DNA of 64,000 nt, from positions 186,001 through 250,000 of the forward strand of contig NZ_BDJB01000005.1 in NCBI RefSeq assembly GCF_002117915.1, written 5' to 3'. The stretch is from Sphingomonas sp. TZW2008. Lineage in GTDB: Bacteria; Pseudomonadota; Alphaproteobacteria; Sphingomonadales; Sphingomonadaceae. Positions 60,430-64,000 of this stretch are shown here, in pieces (the first letter of the stretch is position 1; each line of letters starts with the position of its first letter). The notes beneath the pieces are model-generated. The model did not search any database. It was not told the DNA's origin and saw only the letters and a list, made by a program, of their open reading frames with translations. The translations under genes and the position numbers were made by a program.

Positions 60430-62262
60430 TCAGCGCGCCTGTGACGCGACCCAGCGGTCCACGATCTTGCCGAGCACGCCGAGCGGCATGCCGCCCGCTT
60501 GCACCACAACGTCGTTGAAGCCGCGCACGTCGAAGCGGGCGCCGAGCCGCGCTTTGGCATCGTCGCGCAACCGATTGATCTCGTTGTGCCCCATCTTGTA
60601 GCCGAGCGCCTGGCCGGGCCACACGCAGTAGCGGTTCACCTCGGACCGCGCGCGGCTCTCGGTGAAGCCGGTCGCGGCCATCAGCCAGCGCGTCGCTTGG
60701 TCCGCGGTCCAGCGCTTGTGGTGCAGCCCGGTATCGACGACGAGACGTGCGGCGCGGAAGTTCATCGACTGGAGATAGCCAATCCGGCCGAGCGGATCGT
60801 CGGCGTAATAGCCGAGCTCGTCGCCGATCTGCTCGGCATAGAGGCCCCAGCCTTCCGAGTAAGCGTTGAAGCCGAGCAGCGTGCGGATCAGCGGCAGATC
60901 GAAGGTATATTCGCCCTGCCAGATATGCCCGGGGATGCCCTCGTGGAAGGTCAGCGAGGGGAGGCCCAAGCGCGGCCAGTTCGCCATGTCACGCAGGTTG
61001 ATATAATAGATACCGGGCGTCGATCCATCGAGCGCGCCAGGGCCGGCATAGCCATTCGGCGCGCCGTTCTGGATCGCCGGCGGAACGCGCTTGATGACGA
61101 GATTGCCGCGCACCAGCTTGCCGAACGCCTGCGGCAGCCGTGGGCGAAGTCGCGCCACGATCTGTTCCAGATAGGCAAGCAGGGCGGCGCGCCCGTCGTC
61201 GCTGTCGGGGAATAGCAGATCGGGGCGCTGGCCCAGTGCGGCGAGCCGCTCGCCGGCGGTGCCCTTCGACAGGCCCTGCGCGCGGAGCAGCGGGTCGAGC
61301 TCGGCGGCATAGGCGCGGCACTGGTCAAGCCCCGACTGATGGATTTCCTCGGGCGTCCGCTTCGTAGTGGTGCTCGCCTCGACCAGCCATGCGTAGCGGG
61401 ATGCGGCATCGGGCTGACGCCACATGCCGACATCGGCAGGTGCGCGGGCGCGCAGGGCCGCGATCGCGTCGGCCTGTGCCGCCAAGGCAGGCGCGATGCG
61501 GCGCTCGACGATCGTCGTGGCGCGTGCCTGCCAGTCGGAGCCGAGCCCGGCAGCGGCGGTCTTCTCGCCGAAGCTGCGGATCATGCCCTGCTCGCGTACC
61601 GGCTGCGCGGCGCCCGCGCGCAGCTGCGCGACGGTGATGTCGTTGAACGCCGCGGGAAGCAAAACGCCGCGCGCCGCATCGGCACGCACGCGCTCGGTCT
61701 CGTCGGCGAGCTGGACGGCATAGGCCTCGAGCCGCGCGATATAGGCCTCCGCATCGGCGCGGCCGGCGACCTGGTGCTTGTTCTCGAGCAGATCGGGCGT
61801 GTCGACGAACGCGCCGTTGCCCTGTGTCACGATATAGGGTGTCGAGCGGAAGTTGTTGTTCGACAGCAGCGCCATGTCGCCCACCGGCATCCGGCGCCAA
61901 CCCTCTACCCCGATCTCGTGCGCGGCCATGACTGTCTCGACGTGAACCGCGACCGCGGGGCTGAGGCCGCGCAGGTCGAGCCGCCTGAGCTCTGCGAGCC
62001 GCTTCACCGCGCGGTCGCGTCGCGCGGCGTCGGCGCGCGCGCTGCGATCGGTAAGCTTCGCCTTGAGCGCGGCGCGCTTTCCGCTGTCGAGGCCGAGGTA
62101 GGCGGCGCTCTCGGGATAGTCCGCCAGCAGCGCCTCGGCGTGACGATCGAGTGCCGCCAGCGCCTTCGTATCGGCAGTTGGAGCGGCGGCCTGCGCGCCA
62201 AACGGCGTCGTCGCGGCGAGCGCTGCCGCGCCGCCGAGGAAGCCGCGTCGATCGAGGCTCAT
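60430..62262 (-). CDS. DUF885 family protein with Tat-type signal
   Basis: 610 residues. The N-terminus MSLDRRGFLGGAAALAATTP is a twin-arginine-like signal, so it is exported folded. The DUF885 core has FHEGIPGHIWQ, with a His-Glu zinc-site-like motif, and NAYSEGWGLYAEQ further on, the pattern of proposed metallopeptidases of this family. Activity is unproven. The ATG overlaps the stop of the thioesterase gene (ATGA). It may join the peptide-degrading set seen at 24617 and 32462. Confidence 0.85.
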   Translation of the reverse strand: MSLDRRGFLGGAAALAATTPFGAQAAAPTADTKALAALDRHAEALLADYPESAAYLGLDSGKRAALKAKLTDRSARADAARRDRAVKRLAELRRLDLRGLSPAVAVHVETVMAAHEIGVEGWRRMPVGDMALLSNNNFRSTPYIVTQGNGAFVDTPDLLENKHQVAGRADAEAYIARLEAYAVQLADETERVRADAARGVLLPAAFNDITVAQLRAGAAQPVREQGMIRSFGEKTAAAGLGSDWQARATTIVERRIAPALAAQADAIAALRARAPADVGMWRQPDAASRYAWLVEASTTTKRTPEEIHQSGLDQCRAYAAELDPLLRAQGLSKGTAGERLAALGQRPDLLFPDSDDGRAALLAYLEQIVARLRPRLPQAFGKLVRGNLVIKRVPPAIQNGAPNGYAGPGALDGSTPGIYYINLRDMANWPRLGLPSLTFHEGIPGHIWQGEYTFDLPLIRTLLGFNAYSEGWGLYAEQIGDELGYYADDPLGRIGYLQSMNFRAARLVVDTGLHHKRWTADQATRWLMAATGFTESRARSEVNRYCVWPGQALGYKMGHNEINRLRDDAKARLGARFDVRGFNDVVVQAGGMPLGVLGKIVDRWVASQAR

Positions 62263-63161
62263 GCGCTCGCCTCGGGCTTGGGTGCGCGCTGGCGGATCAG
62301 CCCTTCCTGCGCGACCGTCGCGACAAGGCGCCCATCGCGGGTGAAGATCTGCCCGCGGTTCATGCCGCGCGCGTGGCCGGCCCAGGGACTGTCGGTGGCG
62401 TAGAGCAGCCATTCGTCGGCACGGAACGCCTCGTGCAGCCAGATCGAGTGGTCGAGGCTCGCGCTCTGGAAGCCGGGGGTCGTCCAATTGACGCCGTGCG
62501 GCAGCATGCACGTGCCGAGTAGCGCCATATCCGAGGCATAGGAGAGGATCGCACGGTGCATCGCGGGATCATCGCCGATCGGCGCGACGACGCGGAACCA
62601 GCTGTGCTGGATCGGCTCGGTCGGCGTCGGATTGAACCATTTGCGCGGATAGACCGGACGTATCTCGATCGGACGTGGGCGGGTGACCATGCGGCGCTGC
62701 TTCTCGGGCAGATGCACGGCGTCGCGCGCGCGCAGTTCCGCCTCGGTCGGTAGGCTCTCGGGCGCTGGCACGTCGGGCATCGCATCCTGGTGATGAAAGC
62801 CCTCCTCCGGCGTTTGCAGCGAGCAGGCGAGATTGAGGATTGGTGCGCCGCGCTGCATCGCGATCACGCGCCGGGTGGCGAAGCTTCGGCCTTCGAAATC
62901 GCGCACGACACGGTAGATGATCGGGAAGTTCTCGTCGCCCGGCCGCATGAAATAGGCGTGCAGCGAGTGCGCAACCTTTGGCTCGTCGGTCGAGCGCTGT
63001 GCCGCCTGCAGCGCCTGCGCGATCACCTGGCCGCCGAAGACCCGCCCGACGCCGCCGCGCGATCGGCGGCCGCGATACAGATCGGTGTCGATCTCTTCGA
63101 CGTCGAGCAGGTCGACGAGATCGGCGGCGAGCGCCTCGACGGTGGGCGGCGTGTCGTTCAA
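62259..63161 (-). CDS. tesB: Acyl-CoA thioesterase II (TesB-like)
   Basis: 300 residues. Double-hotdog motifs: RVFGGQVIAQALQAA, VAHSLHAYFMRPGD, and the C-terminal ASLDHSIWLHEAFRADEWLLY with the catalytic Asp, followed by RGMNRGQIFTRDGRLVATVAQ, the TesB ending. It releases free acids from acyl-CoA. The TTG at 63161 has GGGGAG 8 nt upstream; no ATG fits. That ribosome site forms one arm of a hairpin (63170-63186). Confidence 0.92.
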   Translation of the reverse strand: MNDTPPTVEALAADLVDLLDVEEIDTDLYRGRRSRGGVGRVFGGQVIAQALQAAQRSTDEPKVAHSLHAYFMRPGDENFPIIYRVVRDFEGRSFATRRVIAMQRGAPILNLACSLQTPEEGFHHQDAMPDVPAPESLPTEAELRARDAVHLPEKQRRMVTRPRPIEIRPVYPRKWFNPTPTEPIQHSWFRVVAPIGDDPAMHRAILSYASDMALLGTCMLPHGVNWTTPGFQSASLDHSIWLHEAFRADEWLLYATDSPWAGHARGMNRGQIFTRDGRLVATVAQEGLIRQRAPKPEASA

Positions 63162-63309
63162 GTCTTCTTCTCCCCGATACGGGGAGGGGTACCACGCGAG
63201 GCAGGGTGGTGGGGAGCCGCCACGAGCGCTTCGCCTGGGGACAGCCCCTCCACCGTTCCCTGCGACTGCGATCCTTCCGCCCGGATGCGGGAAGGAGGAT
63301 CGATCACGA
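63162..63309. repeat. REP-like intergenic mosaic between thioesterase and acyl-CoA dehydrogenase genes
   Basis: 148 bp built from short inverted repeats: CTCCCC/GGGGAG (63170-63175 / 63181-63186), GGTGG and CCACC runs around CGCTTCGC, and CCTTCC/GGAAGG (63273-63278 / 63290-63295). The composition and pieces resemble the mosaic intergenic repeats common in sphingomonads. No coding potential is visible. One hairpin covers the ribosome site of tesB. Confidence 0.5.
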
Positions 63310-64000
63310 TCAGTAGCCGGCAGCCTGTGCGAGGCGATCGGCGTGGTAATTGGCATCGCCGAACAGCTCGGCGAGCACGCGCTGGCGCTTCATGTAGAAG
63401 CCGATGTCGTACTCGTCGGTCATGCCGATGCCGCCGTGCATCTGAATGCCTTCCTGAACGCTGAGCATCGTCGCGAGCCCGGTCATCGCTTTGGCGACCG
63501 AGACAGCGGCATCGGCCTTGTCGTCACCAGCGTCGAGCAGCTGCTGTGCCTTAAGGACCGCGGCGCGCGCCACTTCCATCTCGCTGTAGAGGTGGGCGGC
63601 GCGGTGCTGCAGCGCCTGGAAGCTGCCGATCAGCGTGCCGAACTGCTTGCGCTCCTTGATGTAGCCGATCGTCATGTCCATCGCGCCAGCACCGACACCC
63701 AGCATCTCCGCCGCGGCACCCGCGCGGCCGGCGCGCAGCAGGCGATCGAGCGGATTGCGCCCGGCGTCGACCTCGCCGATCACCGCGTCGGCATCGACCT
63801 CGACGCCGTCGAACTCGATGCGGGCGGCGAGGCTCGCATCCGCCAGTCGCTCGGCGCGCGCCGTCATTCCGGCGGCGTCCTTGGGCACCGCGAAGAGCGT
63901 GACGCCGTCCTGATCGTCCGCCGCGCCGGCGGTGCGCGCGGAGACGATGACGAAGTCCGCAACATGGCCGTGGTGGACGAACTGTTTCGCGCCGGTGAGC
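63310..64000 (-). CDS. Acyl-CoA dehydrogenase, beta-type (5' end outside window)
   Basis: The C-terminal 229 codons are visible; the frame runs off the window end. Features: a GRAGAAAEMLGVGAGAMDMT helix start, ERKQFGTLIGSFQALQHR, and a C-terminal MHGGIGMTDEYDIGFYMKRQ ending in AAGY. These resemble the short dehydrogenase at 47905 (shared HGGxGMTDEYD and QALQHR). It probably also works as part of a heteromeric enzyme with a partner beyond the window. Confidence 0.9.
   Translation of the reverse strand, partial: LTGAKQFVHHGHVADFVIVSARTAGAADDQDGVTLFAVPKDAAGMTARAERLADASLAARIEFDGVEVDADAVIGEVDAGRNPLDRLLRAGRAGAAAEMLGVGAGAMDMTIGYIKERKQFGTLIGSFQALQHRAAHLYSEMEVARAAVLKAQQLLDAGDDKADAAVSVAKAMTGLATMLSVQEGIQMHGGIGMTDEYDIGFYMKRQRVLAELFGDANYHADRLAQAAGY

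Overview
This is about 64 kb of a high-GC alphaproteobacterial chromosome, most likely from Sphingomonas or a close relative (Sphingomonadales). The inference rests on gene content and style: a secB / Tim44-like / mltA / Smr neighbourhood, rpmH-rnpA-yidD-yidC-engB, M2 and DPP4-type secreted peptidases, a TonB-dependent receptor beside acyl-CoA catabolism genes, frequent GTG starts and 4-nt GTGA/ATGA gene overlaps. I see no rRNA, tRNA, CRISPR array, prophage, transposase or integrase. Genes are densely packed and no gene-free stretch exceeds about 215 bases.

Layout. 0-9.7 kb: 3' part of a polysaccharide flippase-like gene; a PPP phosphatase; a leftward secB-murJ-trpS group; divergent Tim44-like-mltA-Smr; then dapE and a GST. 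9.8-13.4 kb: leftward rpmH-rnpA-yidD-yidC-engB (a protein-insertion and ribosome-assembly operon) behind a small membrane protein. 13.5-16.6 kb: ComM/YifB ATPase and a convergent GGDEF-EAL protein. 16.8-23.4 kb: ffh, rpsP, rimM, then three unrelated genes splitting the usual rpsP-rimM-trmD-rplS block before trmD and rplS. 23.5-34.3 kb: K+ channel, DPP4-like peptidase, asd, an EmrAB efflux pair with its MarR repressor, GFA protein, alpha/beta hydrolase, M2 peptidase. 34.4-39.1 kb: a stress-flavoured set (two Ala-rich membrane-anchored proteins around amn, peroxiredoxin, YqgE, TPR protein, dcd). 39.2-41.9 kb: an EF-hand protein with an OmpR-type two-component system whose kinase reading frame is broken. 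42-64 kb: a lipid/carboxylic-acid catabolic region with CoA ligase, thioesterases, acyl-CoA dehydrogenases, SDRs, alcohol dehydrogenase, a kinase-like phosphotransferase, a TonB receptor, two MFS transporters and a double-TetR regulator.

How genes work together. The last 22 kb reads as uptake (TonB receptor, MFS), activation (CoA ligase), dehydrogenation (an alpha/beta-like acyl-CoA dehydrogenase pair plus others) and release (thioesterases). Within it, an acyl-CoA dehydrogenase and a phosphotransferase strongly resemble the two halves of the eukaryotic ACAD10/ACAD11 proteins, pointing to breakdown of hydroxylated acyl-CoAs through a phosphorylated intermediate. This is the strongest lead to unusual metabolism here. 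The other notable observations are the frame break in the sensor kinase beside tandem 10-bp repeats, the rpmH promoter sitting just before a terminator-like hairpin, and the split ribosomal operon. All functions are assigned by reading sequence motifs without database searches.
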